19,787 nt of DNA from DAOMOP01 sp035444405 (GCA_035444405.1 DAOMOP010000057.1:1-19787); one strand, 5' to 3'. Shown: positions 6,457 to 14,433, counted from the first letter of the stretch. A program made the numbers and translations. The notes: generated from the sequence alone by a model not told the origin.

Positions 6457-7887
6457 TCACCCCTTCACGCAGACGAGCGGCTCGAGACGTGCGACCTTGC
6501 GGGCGAGGCCGGCTGCCTCGGCGGCCTCGACGACCGCCGCCACGTCCTTGTACGCGCCGGGTGCTTCCTCGGCGACGCCACGCTGCGACGGGCTGCGCAC
6601 CAGGATGTGGCGCGCGGCAAGCTCGTCGACGACCTGCCGGCCATGCCATTGTCGCTGCGCCTGATGCCGGCTCATCGCGCGTCCGGCGCCGTGGCAGGCG
6701 GACGCGAACGCGTGCCCTTCGGATTCGGCCGTGCCCGCCAGCACGTAGGAGCTGGTGCCCATCGAGCCGCCGATCAGCACCGGCTGGCCGGCCTCGCGCA
6801 ATGTCTCCGGCAGATCGGGATGGCCCGGCCCGAACGCCCGCGTGGCGCCCTTGCGATGCACGAACAGCCGACGCGCGCGTCCGTCGACCTGATGGGTCTC
6901 GATCTTGCAGGTGTTGTGCGAGACGTCGTAGAGCAGCGTCAGCCGCGCCTGCGGCAGTATCCCGGCGAAGGCTTCGCGCGCCAGATGGGTCAGGATCTGG
7001 CGGTTGGCGAGTGCGCAATTGATCGCGGCGCGCATCGCGCCGAGGTACTCGCGCCCGAGCTCGGAGGCGATCGGCGCGCACGCGAGCTCGCGGTCGGGCA
7101 GCACGATGCCGTGCTCGGCCGCGGCGATCGCCATGCGCTTCAGGAACTCCGTGCCGATCTGATGGCCGAGCCCGCGCGAGCCGCAGTGAATCATCACGAC
7201 CGCGGCACCTTCGGAGAGCCCATACGCGGCTGCCGCCGCCCGGTCATACACCGTGGTGACGTGCTGGACCTCGAGATAGTGGTTGCCGCTGCCGAGCGTG
7301 CCCATCTCGTCGCGCTGGCGCTTCCTGGCCTGCGCCGAGACGGCGGCCGGGCGTGCGTCGCGCATGCGGCCGCGCTCCTCGATGCGTTCGAGATCGGCGC
7401 CGTCGCCCCAGCCGTTCGTGACCGCCCACTGCGCGCCGCCTTCGAGCATCGCATTCATCTGCGCATCGTCGAGGCGGATCGCGCCGGTGCTGCCGACGCC
7501 GGCCGGGATGCGGCGGTAGAGCAGGTCGGCGAGCGGCTTCTGCACGGCCGCGATGTCGTCGCGGAGCAGACCCGTGTGCAGGCAGCGTACCCCGCACGAG
7601 ATGTCGAAGCCGACGCCGCCGGCCGATACGACGCCGCCCTCGTCGGGATCGAAGGCCGCGACGCCGCCGATCGGAAAGCCGTAACCCCAGTGTGCGTCGG
7701 GCATCGCATAGGCCGCCTTGACGATGCCGGGCAGCGTCGCGACGTTGGCCGTCTGCTCGAACACCTTGTCGTCCATGGCGCGGATCAGCGCGGCGCTGGC
7801 GTATATGATGCCGGGCACGCGCATGCGGCCCTGCACCGGAATCTCCCATTCGAATTCGGAGCGGCGGGTGAAGCGTGCGATATCCAT
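6457..7887 (-). CDS. rtcB: RNA-splicing/repair ligase RtcB
   Basis: GTP- and Mn-dependent ligase joining RNA 2',3'-cyclic phosphate (or 3'-phosphate) ends to 5'-OH ends. The 476-residue protein matches family length and shows the whole active site: Asp95 and Cys98 in GFDISCGVRC, GTLGSGNHYLEV (His203), MIHCGSRGLGHQ (His234), and the YDVSHN motif (His324). His399 in ACHGAGRAMSR is the residue guanylylated during catalysis. The conserved Lys is at the extreme C-terminus (VCVKG). The start lies 13 bases after the archease stop, and the gene ends three bases before the phosphoribosyltransferase. Archease activates RtcB turnover, so the pairing is functional as well as positional. In enterobacteria rtcB is controlled by RtcR and sigma-54; I found no rtcR and no correctly spaced sigma-54 site here. 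Confidence 0.97.
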   Translation of the reverse strand: MDIARFTRRSEFEWEIPVQGRMRVPGIIYASAALIRAMDDKVFEQTANVATLPGIVKAAYAMPDAHWGYGFPIGGVAAFDPDEGGVVSAGGVGFDISCGVRCLHTGLLRDDIAAVQKPLADLLYRRIPAGVGSTGAIRLDDAQMNAMLEGGAQWAVTNGWGDGADLERIEERGRMRDARPAAVSAQARKRQRDEMGTLGSGNHYLEVQHVTTVYDRAAAAAYGLSEGAAVVMIHCGSRGLGHQIGTEFLKRMAIAAAEHGIVLPDRELACAPIASELGREYLGAMRAAINCALANRQILTHLAREAFAGILPQARLTLLYDVSHNTCKIETHQVDGRARRLFVHRKGATRAFGPGHPDLPETLREAGQPVLIGGSMGTSSYVLAGTAESEGHAFASACHGAGRAMSRHQAQRQWHGRQVVDELAARHILVRSPSQRGVAEEAPGAYKDVAAVVEAAEAAGLARKVARLEPLVCVKG

Positions 7888-7900
7888 GTCCGACGAGCCC

Positions 7901-8317
7901 TTACACGTCCACGACGGTCTGCGCGACCCAGGTGCCGCCTTCGCACGCGACGCGCAGCGTCGTGTAGGTCGCGCCCTTGATTTCCACGGCCGGATGATGG
8001 CGTGCCACGTCGACGGCTTCGCCCCAGGCCGTGCCGCGCAAGCGGTTCCCGTCGAGTTCGACCTCGAAGCGGCTGAAGAGCATCCGCCTCACCGCCATCT
8101 CGTAGATCAGGCTGTTGAGCCATTCGGCCAGCAGCAATTCCGCGTCGGATGCGTCGCAGCGGATCTCGATGGCTTCGCTGGCCGCCACGGTGCGGGGATC
8201 GGTCACGATCGCCGTCATCGCCAGCGCTGCCTGCTCGAAGGCTTCGGCCGTGCTGGCACCGAATCCGCGCACCCCCATGTCGGCCTCGTGCGCGTAATGT
8301 TCCCAACCTTGTTTCAT
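7901..8317 (-). CDS. Archease (RtcB activator)
   Basis: A 138-residue archease, the cofactor protein that promotes guanylylation and multiple turnover of RtcB. Typical features are the N-terminal metal-site motif HYAHEADMGVRGFG (about 7-20, with His10 and Asp13), the helix AEAFEQAALAMTAIVTD, the WLNSLIYEM segment (about 66-74), the HPAVEIKGATYTTLRV strand, and the terminal VDV whose Asp137 is a metal ligand in the family. ATG 8317 gives the family's usual length; the frame extends upstream to 8371 but those 18 residues have no family similarity. Upstream is weakly Shine-Dalgarno-like (GGACC). It is the first gene of the archease-rtcB-PRTase operon and is divergent from the PRPP-synthetase-like gene. 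Confidence 0.93.
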   Translation of the reverse strand: MKQGWEHYAHEADMGVRGFGASTAEAFEQAALAMTAIVTDPRTVAASEAIEIRCDASDAELLLAEWLNSLIYEMAVRRMLFSRFEVELDGNRLRGTAWGEAVDVARHHPAVEIKGATYTTLRVACEGGTWVAQTVVDV

Positions 8318-8658
8318 GATAGGTCCGCCGATGGCCGCGCGCACGGCCCGGCATTGCGACTCGAAGCCCAAGGGCGACTGGTGACATGTTGAAGTGCTTC
8401 TCTCATGCTAGACCAGAATTTCCGCATCGCATGGCGGAACGGGCCCTGAAGCGATCCGCGCCGACAAGCGGCGCATGCGACCGTTTGCAGGCGCTGGGCA
8501 GCCTGCCAGGTGTGTGCCGGTGGGCTACAAAGAAGGAGGGGCCCGGTTCTGGCGGGGGCGCTTGCGGCCCGCGCAGCGGTCGGCCAAGCAGACGGGGGTG
8601 CGCGCACGGCCTGCCGTCGCGCATGTCGAAGCAGCACGGCGTGCTGGGGGAGTTCGCG
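8318..8658. other. 341-bp divergent intergenic region between archease and the prs-like gene
   Basis: This gap must hold the promoters for the archease-rtcB operon (minus) and for the prs-polX pair (plus). I see no convincing sigma-70 pair on either strand. It is GC-rich, apart from a somewhat less G+C-rich patch around 8385-8425. An AAGGAGG Shine-Dalgarno-like string at 8533-8539 has no start codon at a suitable distance. The plus-strand frame of the prs-like gene is open back to 8386, but the translated extension is low-complexity and unlike any PRPP synthetase N-terminus. No small gene or RNA was recognised here. Confidence 0.5.
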
Positions 8659-9642
8659 ATGAAGACAGTGTTACGCCTGTTCGCGTTGCGCGAGAGCGAC
8701 GCATACGCCAAGCGCATTGCGGCGGCACTCGGCGAGTCCCTCGCACAACACGAGGAGCGCGACTTCGAGGACGGCGAGTGCAAGCTGCGACCGCTCGTCG
8801 GCGTGCGCGAGTGCGACGTGTTCGTCGTGCAGGCACTGTACGGCGACGACGTGCTGAGCGTGCACGACAAGCTGCTGCGGCTGCTCTTTTTCGTCGCCAC
8901 GCTCAAGGACGCCGCGGCCGGCCGCGTGACCGCGGTGCTGCCTTACCTGTGTTACGCGCGCAAGGACCGGCGCACGAAAGCGCGCGACCCGCTCGCCACC
9001 CGCTACGTCGCACAGCTGCTCGAAGCCTGTGGCGTCGATCGCGTCGTCGCGCTCGACGTGCACAACCTGCAGGCGTTCCAGAACGCCTTCCGCTGTCCGG
9101 CCGAGCACCTCGAGGCCAACGGCCTGTTCGTCGACCACTTCGCAGCGCGACTGGGCGACGCGCCGCTCGTCGTCGTGTCGCCCGACGTCGGCGGGATCAA
9201 GCGGGCCGAGCGCTTCCGGCAGTCGCTGTCGGCGCGCCTCGGGCGCGAGGCCGGCATGGCCTTCCTCGAGAAGTACCGCAGCGCCGGTGTCGTCAGCGGC
9301 GAGGCGGTGGTGGGCGACGTCGACGGCAAGGTGGCGCTCGTCATCGACGATCTGATCAGCACCGGCGGCACGCTGGCGCGCGCCGCGCGTGCATGCCGCG
9401 AGCGCGGTGCCCGGCAGGTGTTCGCGGCGGCCACGCACGGAGTGTTCGTCGGCGCGGTGGCGCAGACGCTTGCCGATCCGGCCCTTGCGGGCATCGTCGT
9501 GACCGACTCGGTGCCGGCCTTTCGGCTCACCGACGAGGCCGTGCGGGCCAGGCTCACCGTCATCGACAGCGCGCCGCTGGTTGCCGAGGCGATTCGCCGC
9601 CTGCATGAGGGCGGATCGCTGAGTGCGCTGATGGCCGACTAG
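8659..9642 (+). CDS. Ribose-phosphate pyrophosphokinase (PRPP synthetase) paralogue
   Basis: A 327-residue member of the PRPP synthetase family (ATP + ribose 5-phosphate to PRPP + AMP). It shows DFEDGECKLRP (about 35-45), PYLCYARKDRR (about 95-105), a divergent signature ALDVHNLQAFQ with the catalytic His135, SPDVGGIKRAERF (about 174-186), the flexible-loop Lys205/Arg207 pair in LEKYRSAG, and the PRPP/ribose-5-phosphate loop VIDDLISTGGT (about 228-238). The standard housekeeping enzyme has DLHAxQIQGFF and KRRP at these places, so this is a divergent subfamily rather than the essential prs. ATG 8659 is preceded by GGGGGAG with a six-base spacer. It probably forms an operon with polX (29-base gap). 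A role supplying PRPP to PncB and the PRTase encoded opposite is an inference. Confidence 0.9.
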   Translation: MKTVLRLFALRESDAYAKRIAAALGESLAQHEERDFEDGECKLRPLVGVRECDVFVVQALYGDDVLSVHDKLLRLLFFVATLKDAAAGRVTAVLPYLCYARKDRRTKARDPLATRYVAQLLEACGVDRVVALDVHNLQAFQNAFRCPAEHLEANGLFVDHFAARLGDAPLVVVSPDVGGIKRAERFRQSLSARLGREAGMAFLEKYRSAGVVSGEAVVGDVDGKVALVIDDLISTGGTLARAARACRERGARQVFAAATHGVFVGAVAQTLADPALAGIVVTDSVPAFRLTDEAVRARLTVIDSAPLVAEAIRRLHEGGSLSALMAD

Positions 9643-9671
9643 GCCGCGGCGTGTGCGGCGGATGGACGACG

Positions 9672-11402
9672 ATGCCGATGCACAACGCCGACATCGCGGC
9701 GATTTTCGAGGAGATCGCCGATCTGCTCGAGATCGAGGGCGCCAATCCGTTTCGCGTGCGCGCCTATCGCAATGCCGCGCGCTCGGTCGGCGCTCTCGGA
9801 GCCGAGCTGACGACGCTGGTCGGGCGCGGAGACGATCTTACGGACATTGCCGGGATCGGCGACGATCTCGCGGCCAAGATCCGCGAGATCGTCACGACCG
9901 GCAGGTGCGGTCTGCTCGAACGGCTGCACGGCGAGCTGCCGCCGGCGATCGGCGAGCTGCTGCGCGTGCCCGGGCTGGGTCCGAAGCGGGTGCGCGCGCT
10001 GTGGCACGACCTCGACATCCAGACCCTCGAGCAGCTCCAGCGTGCCGCTCGCGACGGCCGCATTCGCGCGCTGCCGGGGTTCGGCGAGCGCAGCGAGCAG
10101 AAGATCCGCAAGGCGGTCGAGGCGCACCTGAGCCAGTCGCGGCGCTTCAAGCTCGCCAGCGCCGCGCCGTACGCCGAGGCGCTGGTCGCGTCGCTGAAGC
10201 GCGTGTCCGGCGTCGAGCGCGTCGAGGTCGCCGGCAGCTACCGGCGCATGCGCGAGACCGTCGGCGATCTCGACATTCTCGTCGTCGCCGCTCGCGACGC
10301 TGCGGTCGCGCGGGCCTTTACCGCCTACGACGAGGTCGCGCAGGTGCTCGCGAGCGGGCCGACGCGCGCGAGCGTCGTGCTGCGCTGCGGCCTGCAGGTC
10401 GACCTGCGCGTCGTGCCGCATGAGAGCTACGGCGCGGCCCTGTGCTATTTCACCGGCGCGAAGGCGCACAACGTCGCATTGCGCCGGCTCGCCCAGGAGC
10501 GTGGGCTGAAGCTCAACGAGTACGGCCTGTTCCGGGATACCGAGGCCGTCGCGGGGAAGACCGAGGCGTCGGTCTACCGGGCGCTCGATCTGGCGCTCGT
10601 CCCGCCCGAGCTGCGCGAGGATCGCGGCGAGATCGAGGCCGCGCGCAGCGGGAAGTTGCCGCGGCTGGTCGAGCGCGCCGATCTGCGCGGCGATCTGCAC
10701 GTGCACACGCGTGCGTCGGACGGTCGCGACACGCTCGCGGACATGGCGCGCGCAGCACGCACCGCCGGGCTCGAATACATCGCGATCACCGAGCATTCGC
10801 AGCGGCTGGCGATGGCGCACGGCCTCGACGCCGAACGGCTCGCCGCCCAGATCGACGAGATCGACCGCCTCAACGAGACGCTCACCGGCATCCGCCTGCT
10901 CAAGGGCATCGAGGTCGACATCCTGCCCGACGGCCGCCTGGACCTGCCCGACGCGATGCTCGCGCGCCTGGACATCGTCGTCGGGGCCGTGCATTCGCAC
11001 TTCGAGCTGTCGCGCGCGCGTCAGACCGAGCGCCTGCTGCGCGCGATGGACAACGCCCACTTCAGCCTGCTCGCGCACCCGTTGGGGCGGCTCATCGACA
11101 CGCGTGAGGCCTGCGACGTCGACATCGCGCGCGTCATCGCCCACGCGCGCGATCGCGGCTGCTTTCTCGAGCTCGATGCGCAGCCCGACCGCCTCGATCT
11201 GCCCGACATCCATTGCCTCGCGGCGCGCGAAGCGGGGGTACTGGTGGCGATCGACTCCGATGCCCACGCCGTGAACGACTTCGCGAACCTGCGTTTCGGC
11301 ATCGGCCAGGCGCGGCGCGGCTGGCTCGAAGCGGGCGATGTGCTCAACACGCGCACGCTGCGTCAGCTCATGCCGCTACTGCGGCGCACCCACGCGCGCT
11401 GA
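9672..11402 (+). CDS. polX: Bacterial family X DNA polymerase with PHP domain (PolX)
   Basis: A 576-residue protein with the complete bacterial PolX architecture. An N-terminal 8-kDa helix-hairpin-helix region (about 1-155) holds HhH motifs at IAGIGDDLAAKI, VPGLGPKRV and LPGFGERS. The pol-beta-like palm carries GSYRRMRETVGDLDIL (Asp199 and Asp201) and a third carboxylate, Asp244, in LQVDLRVV. The C-terminal PHP domain (from about 340) carries DLHVHTRASDG (His343, His345), ITEHSQ, GIEVDIL, VGAVHSHF, LAHPLGR, and SDAHA. PolX fills short gaps, and the PHP domain provides 3'-5' exonuclease or phosphatase activity, so a base-excision-repair role is likely. ATG 9672 is followed closely by a second ATG at 9678; either is possible. 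The gene ends convergently, two bases from the COG2187 gene, with both stop codons inside an inverted repeat. Confidence 0.96.
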   Translation: MPMHNADIAAIFEEIADLLEIEGANPFRVRAYRNAARSVGALGAELTTLVGRGDDLTDIAGIGDDLAAKIREIVTTGRCGLLERLHGELPPAIGELLRVPGLGPKRVRALWHDLDIQTLEQLQRAARDGRIRALPGFGERSEQKIRKAVEAHLSQSRRFKLASAAPYAEALVASLKRVSGVERVEVAGSYRRMRETVGDLDILVVAARDAAVARAFTAYDEVAQVLASGPTRASVVLRCGLQVDLRVVPHESYGAALCYFTGAKAHNVALRRLAQERGLKLNEYGLFRDTEAVAGKTEASVYRALDLALVPPELREDRGEIEAARSGKLPRLVERADLRGDLHVHTRASDGRDTLADMARAARTAGLEYIAITEHSQRLAMAHGLDAERLAAQIDEIDRLNETLTGIRLLKGIEVDILPDGRLDLPDAMLARLDIVVGAVHSHFELSRARQTERLLRAMDNAHFSLLAHPLGRLIDTREACDVDIARVIAHARDRGCFLELDAQPDRLDLPDIHCLAAREAGVLVAIDSDAHAVNDFANLRFGIGQARRGWLEAGDVLNTRTLRQLMPLLRRTHAR

Positions 11403-11414
11403 GGTCAGCGCGCG
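11393..11414. repeat. 10-bp inverted repeat made by two convergent stop codons (possible bidirectional end structure)
   Basis: Bases 11393-11402 (CGCGCGCTGA) and 11405-11414 (TCAGCGCGCG) are perfectly complementary with only GG between. The TGA of polX ends the left arm, and the complement of the TGA of the COG2187 gene starts the right arm. A near-perfect palindrome of this kind could act as a shared end-of-transcript hairpin for both converging messages. It has no T-run, and the two-base centre would force the innermost pairs open. Terminator function is therefore only a possibility. Confidence 0.45.
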
Positions 11415-12442
11415 GACGTGCCTCCCGCATCGCACGCGATGGCGTGCCGGTCGGCGAGCGCCAGGTAGTCGCGTGCGCGCTGCCGCCACTTGGCGTGATC
11501 GCGCACGCGGCCATCGACGGTGTGCCAGATCGCGATCTGCGCCCGCAGGCAGGCGCGAAAGCTCTTGTAGAAGTGGATCAGCGCGTCCGGCGCCCGGTCA
11601 CCGGTGGCCTGTGCATAGTGCTCGAAAACCTGCGCGCCGACGTCGGCGGCGCCGAGGCGTTCGCATTCGAGCGCGAGATAGGCCAGCTCGTCGGCCGGGT
11701 CGAGCAGCCGCAGCGCGCGATCGAACTCCAGGCAGTCGATGACGACCGGCTCGTCGACGAGGCAGATGTGCTCCGGGCGCAGGTCGCCGTGTCCGTCGAC
11801 GACACGGGCTGCGCGTGATTCGAGCAAGGCCGCATGGCGGAGGATGAAGCGCGCCTGGACGGCGGTGATCCGCGCGATCGCGGCCGCCGGCAGGCCGTAG
11901 CCGGGTTTGCACAGCTCGGCGCAGTGCGCGCGGATCGCCCGCTCGAAGCCCTCCCGGTAGGCCGACGGGCTCGTCGCGACGATCTCTGCGCGGCGGTAGA
12001 AATCGGTCAGCACGCGCATGAAGCGGGCGACGTCGGCGGCGTCGACACGCCGCTCGGCGATCGCCGCGTCGAGCATGCGGCGGGCGGGGAGGCGGCGCAT
12101 CCTGACCAGCCAGTCGGCGACCGGGCCGTCGCCGCCCAGCCGCAGCTCCCCCCTGTCGGTGAGCGTCAGCGCGACGGCAGCGAGATACACCGACGCGGCC
12201 AGGCGCCGGTTGAGCACCAGTTCGGCTGCGCAATCGGCGCGCCGTGCCGCGATCGTGCTGAAGTCGAGGAAGTCGTAGCGGACCGGCTTCTTGAGCTTGT
12301 AGGCGTGGTCTTCGGTCAGGAACACCCATGACATGTGCGTCTCGACGGTTTCGACGCGCGCGGCCGGTTCCGCGTAGGCGGCCGGCGTGGCGAGGAAGGC
12401 GACCTTGTCGTCGAGCGAAACGTCTTCGGGAGCACGCATCAT
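11405..12442 (-). CDS. Stand-alone COG2187-type phosphotransferase-like (APH-fold) protein
   Basis: An approximately 345-residue protein resembling the uncharacterised COG2187 family, which has an aminoglycoside-phosphotransferase/protein-kinase-like fold. Visible elements are THMSWVFLTEDHAYKLKKPVRYDFLDF (the TxxS...YKLKKP segment holds the likely nucleotide-contacting lysines, about 34-60), RMRRLP (about 113-118), the catalytic-loop-like HGDLRPEHI (about 217-225), and the metal-site equivalent IDCLEFD (about 234-240). Many family members carry a C-terminal P-loop kinase domain; this one lacks it and ends after the APH-like part. The start is one of two adjacent ATGs (12442 or 12439). The upstream frame is open to 12520 but is low-complexity. 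The substrate is unknown. It lies 84 bases downstream of serB on the same strand. Despite the fold there is no reason to call it an antibiotic-resistance enzyme. Confidence 0.82.
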   Translation of the reverse strand: MMRAPEDVSLDDKVAFLATPAAYAEPAARVETVETHMSWVFLTEDHAYKLKKPVRYDFLDFSTIAARRADCAAELVLNRRLAASVYLAAVALTLTDRGELRLGGDGPVADWLVRMRRLPARRMLDAAIAERRVDAADVARFMRVLTDFYRRAEIVATSPSAYREGFERAIRAHCAELCKPGYGLPAAAIARITAVQARFILRHAALLESRAARVVDGHGDLRPEHICLVDEPVVIDCLEFDRALRLLDPADELAYLALECERLGAADVGAQVFEHYAQATGDRAPDALIHFYKSFRACLRAQIAIWHTVDGRVRDHAKWRQRARDYLALADRHAIACDAGGTSAR

Positions 12443-12462
12443 ATCCGCCGGGCCTTGCAGGG

Positions 12463-12488
12463 GCCGTCGCCCCGGGGCCGACGACGGC
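12463..12488 (-). terminator. Hairpin downstream of serB (weak terminator candidate)
   Basis: In the 84-base gap between serB and the COG2187 gene, GCCGTCG (12463-12469) and CGACGGC (12482-12488) can pair around a 12-base loop that is itself self-complementary (CCCCGGGG). No T-run follows on the minus strand. It could attenuate read-through from serB into the next gene, or be incidental in DNA this GC-rich. Confidence 0.25.
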
Positions 12489-12526
12489 TCGCGAGTCGCC
12501 GCCTCCCGCGGACGAGGCAATCCGCG

Positions 12527-13357
12527 CTAGCAGAACAGGTTCAGGATACCATCGAGCCCGACGTGATCGAGCCGGCAGTGAGCCACTTCGCGCAACACCG
12601 GTTTGCCGCGGTAGGCGACACCGTAGCCGGCCGCGCGAATCATCGCGACATCGTTGGCGCCGTCGCCCGCGGCGATGACCTGCTCGGGCCCGAAGCCGAG
12701 CTCGTCGCGGATGCGGCACAGATGGGCCGCCTTGGCGTGACCGTCGACGATCGTGCCGACGATGCGGCCGGTGAGCCGCCCGTCGCGCACCTCGAGCTCG
12801 TTCGCATAGGCCTCGTCGAAGCCGAGGCGGGCCTTGAGGCGATCGCTGAAGTAGGTGAACCCGCCCGACACCAGCACCGTGTGCAGGCCGGCCGCCTTCA
12901 GGTGGCGCAACAGTCGCTCCGCACCCGGATTGAGCTCGAGGCGCTGCTCGTACACCTCGGCGAGCGCGGTCTCCGGCAGGCCGGCCAGCAGTCCGACGCG
13001 ACGCGTCAGCGACTCGGCGAAGTCGATCTCGCCACGCATCGCCGCCTCGGTGATCGCCGACACCTCTGCCTTGAGCCCCTGCCTGTCGGCGACTTCATCG
13101 ATGCATTCGATGTTGATCAGCGTCGAGTCCATGTCGGTGACGAACAGGCGGAAGTCCGCCAGTGTCCGCCCGTCCGGCACCCAGGCGCAATCGAGCCGGG
13201 CCTGTTCGCACAGCAGGTCGACGTGGCCGTTGCGTGCCGCACCGACCAGGCGGAACGCGTGCGGCGCAATCTGCTCGACCGCGCTCGCGTTCGTGCTGCG
13301 GGCAAGCGACTTCAGCGCGGCGCTGTCGACGGCTTCGCCCTGAACGACGCAATTCAT
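12527..13357 (-). CDS. serB: Phosphoserine phosphatase
   Basis: HAD-superfamily enzyme for the last step of serine biosynthesis, O-phosphoserine to serine. The 276-residue protein has a short N-terminal ACT-like regulatory region (about 1-68). The catalytic domain follows, with motif I FVTDMDSTLI (nucleophile Asp75, acid-base Asp77), the substrate loop NIECIDEVAD and EAAMRGEIDFAESL, motif II LVSGGFTYF, a Lys in DGHAKA, and motif III IAAGDGANDVAMI. These are all diagnostic of SerB. ATG 13357 overlaps the TGA of the DAHP synthase gene (ATGA, 13357-13354), so translation is probably coupled. Pairing serine and aromatic amino-acid synthesis in one message is plausible, since serine is consumed in tryptophan synthesis, but that logic is inference. 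Confidence 0.96.
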   Translation of the reverse strand: MNCVVQGEAVDSAALKSLARSTNASAVEQIAPHAFRLVGAARNGHVDLLCEQARLDCAWVPDGRTLADFRLFVTDMDSTLINIECIDEVADRQGLKAEVSAITEAAMRGEIDFAESLTRRVGLLAGLPETALAEVYEQRLELNPGAERLLRHLKAAGLHTVLVSGGFTYFSDRLKARLGFDEAYANELEVRDGRLTGRIVGTIVDGHAKAAHLCRIRDELGFGPEQVIAAGDGANDVAMIRAAGYGVAYRGKPVLREVAHCRLDHVGLDGILNLFC

Positions 13358-14433
13358 GCCGCCTCGCTCCGTACGCGACCGGCCTGGCGCAGGACGGCGT
13401 GCGCGGCGCGGATCATCTCGGCCGTCGTGTTCCAGTCCACGCACGCATCGGTGACCGAGCAGCCGTACTTCAGCTGCGACAAGTCCTTCGGGATGGGCTG
13501 GTTGCCGGCCTCGATGAAGCTCTCCACCATCATGCCGACGATGGACTGGTTGCCCTCGCGGATCTGGTGGATCACGTCCTTCATCACCAGTGGCTGCAAT
13601 TCGGGCTTCTTCCACGAGTTCGCGTGCGAGCAGTCGATCACGACGTTCTGCGCCAGGCCGGCCTTGGCGAGTGCCTTTTCGGCCAGCGACACCGACACCG
13701 TGTCGTAGTTCGGGCGCCCGGCGCCGCCGCGCAGCACGACGTGCCCGTAGCGGTTGCCGCGCGTGCGCAGGATGGCCGACTGGCCCTGCGCGTTGATGCC
13801 GAGGAAGCTGTGCGGATGCGAAGCCGACAGGATCGCGTTGATCGCGACGTCCAGGTCGCCGTCGGTGGCGTTCTTGAAGCCGACCGGCGTCGACAGGCCC
13901 GACGACATCTCGCGGTGCGTCTGCGATTCGGAGGTGCGCGCGCCGATCGCGGTCCACGCGATCAGGTCGCCGTAGTATTGCGGTGCGATCGGATCGAGCG
14001 CTTCGGTCGCCGCCGGCAGGCCGAGCTCGTTGACGTCCATCAGGAAGCGGCGCGCCCTCTCCATGCCCTCGTCGATGCGGAACGAGTCGTCCATGTACGG
14101 ATCGTTGATGAAGCCCTTCCAGCCGGTCGAGGTGCGCGGCTTCTCGAAGTAGACGCGCATCACCAGCAGCAGCGTGTCGGCGACCTCGTCGGACAAGGCC
14201 TTGAGGCGGCGCGCGTAGTCGAGCCCGGCCTCGGGGTCGTGGATGGAGCAGGGGCCGACGACGACGAACAGCCGCGGGCTCTTGCGGTCGAGGATGTCCA
14301 TCAGCGCCTTGCGGCCTTTCAGGACGGTGGTCGCGGCACGCTCGGTCAGCGGCACCCGCGCCTTGATCTCCTCGGGTGACGGCATGTGGTCGGTGGCGAC
14401 GATGTTGAGGTTCTCGGTGGGGGCGACTGACAT
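13354..14433 (-). CDS. aroG: 3-deoxy-7-phosphoheptulonate (DAHP) synthase, class I AroFGH type
   Basis: First enzyme of the shikimate pathway: phosphoenolpyruvate + erythrose 4-phosphate to DAHP. The 359-residue length and sequence are typical of AroF/G/H: VVGPCSIHDPEAG (metal-ligand Cys62), MRVYFEKPRTSTGWKGF, the IGARTSESQTHREM segment, GFKNATDGD, RGGAGRPNYD, VIDCSHANSWK, and the Glu of MMVESF. N-terminal residues 1-45 contain the regulatory extension of feedback-inhibited isozymes; which aromatic amino acid inhibits it cannot be read from sequence alone, so the symbol is a class label. ATG 14433 is preceded by GGAG with a nine-base spacer and by a TACAAT -10 element. It overlaps serB by 4 nt. 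Confidence 0.95.
   Translation of the reverse strand: MSVAPTENLNIVATDHMPSPEEIKARVPLTERAATTVLKGRKALMDILDRKSPRLFVVVGPCSIHDPEAGLDYARRLKALSDEVADTLLLVMRVYFEKPRTSTGWKGFINDPYMDDSFRIDEGMERARRFLMDVNELGLPAATEALDPIAPQYYGDLIAWTAIGARTSESQTHREMSSGLSTPVGFKNATDGDLDVAINAILSASHPHSFLGINAQGQSAILRTRGNRYGHVVLRGGAGRPNYDTVSVSLAEKALAKAGLAQNVVIDCSHANSWKKPELQPLVMKDVIHQIREGNQSIVGMMVESFIEAGNQPIPKDLSQLKYGCSVTDACVDWNTTAEMIRAAHAVLRQAGRVRSEAA

Noticed and set aside
8533..8539. Strong Shine-Dalgarno string AAGGAGG
   Set aside because: There is no ATG, GTG or TTG at a suitable distance downstream, so it does not mark a gene start.
8550..8566. Sigma-54-like TGGC...TTGC upstream of the prs-like gene
   Set aside because: The GG and GC are separated by 11 bases rather than the required 10, and the other consensus bases are poor. 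It also points away from rtcB, the gene known to be sigma-54-controlled in enterobacteria.
8386..8658. N-terminal extension of the PRPP-synthetase-like ORF
   Set aside because: The frame is open, but the 91 extra residues are low-complexity and outside the family. ATG 8659 has a good ribosome-binding site and gives the normal length.
11405..12442. Antibiotic (aminoglycoside) resistance gene
   Set aside because: Only the general APH fold is shared. The motif spacing and the YKLKKP/IDCLEFD elements match an uncharacterised core family, and there is no mobile context.
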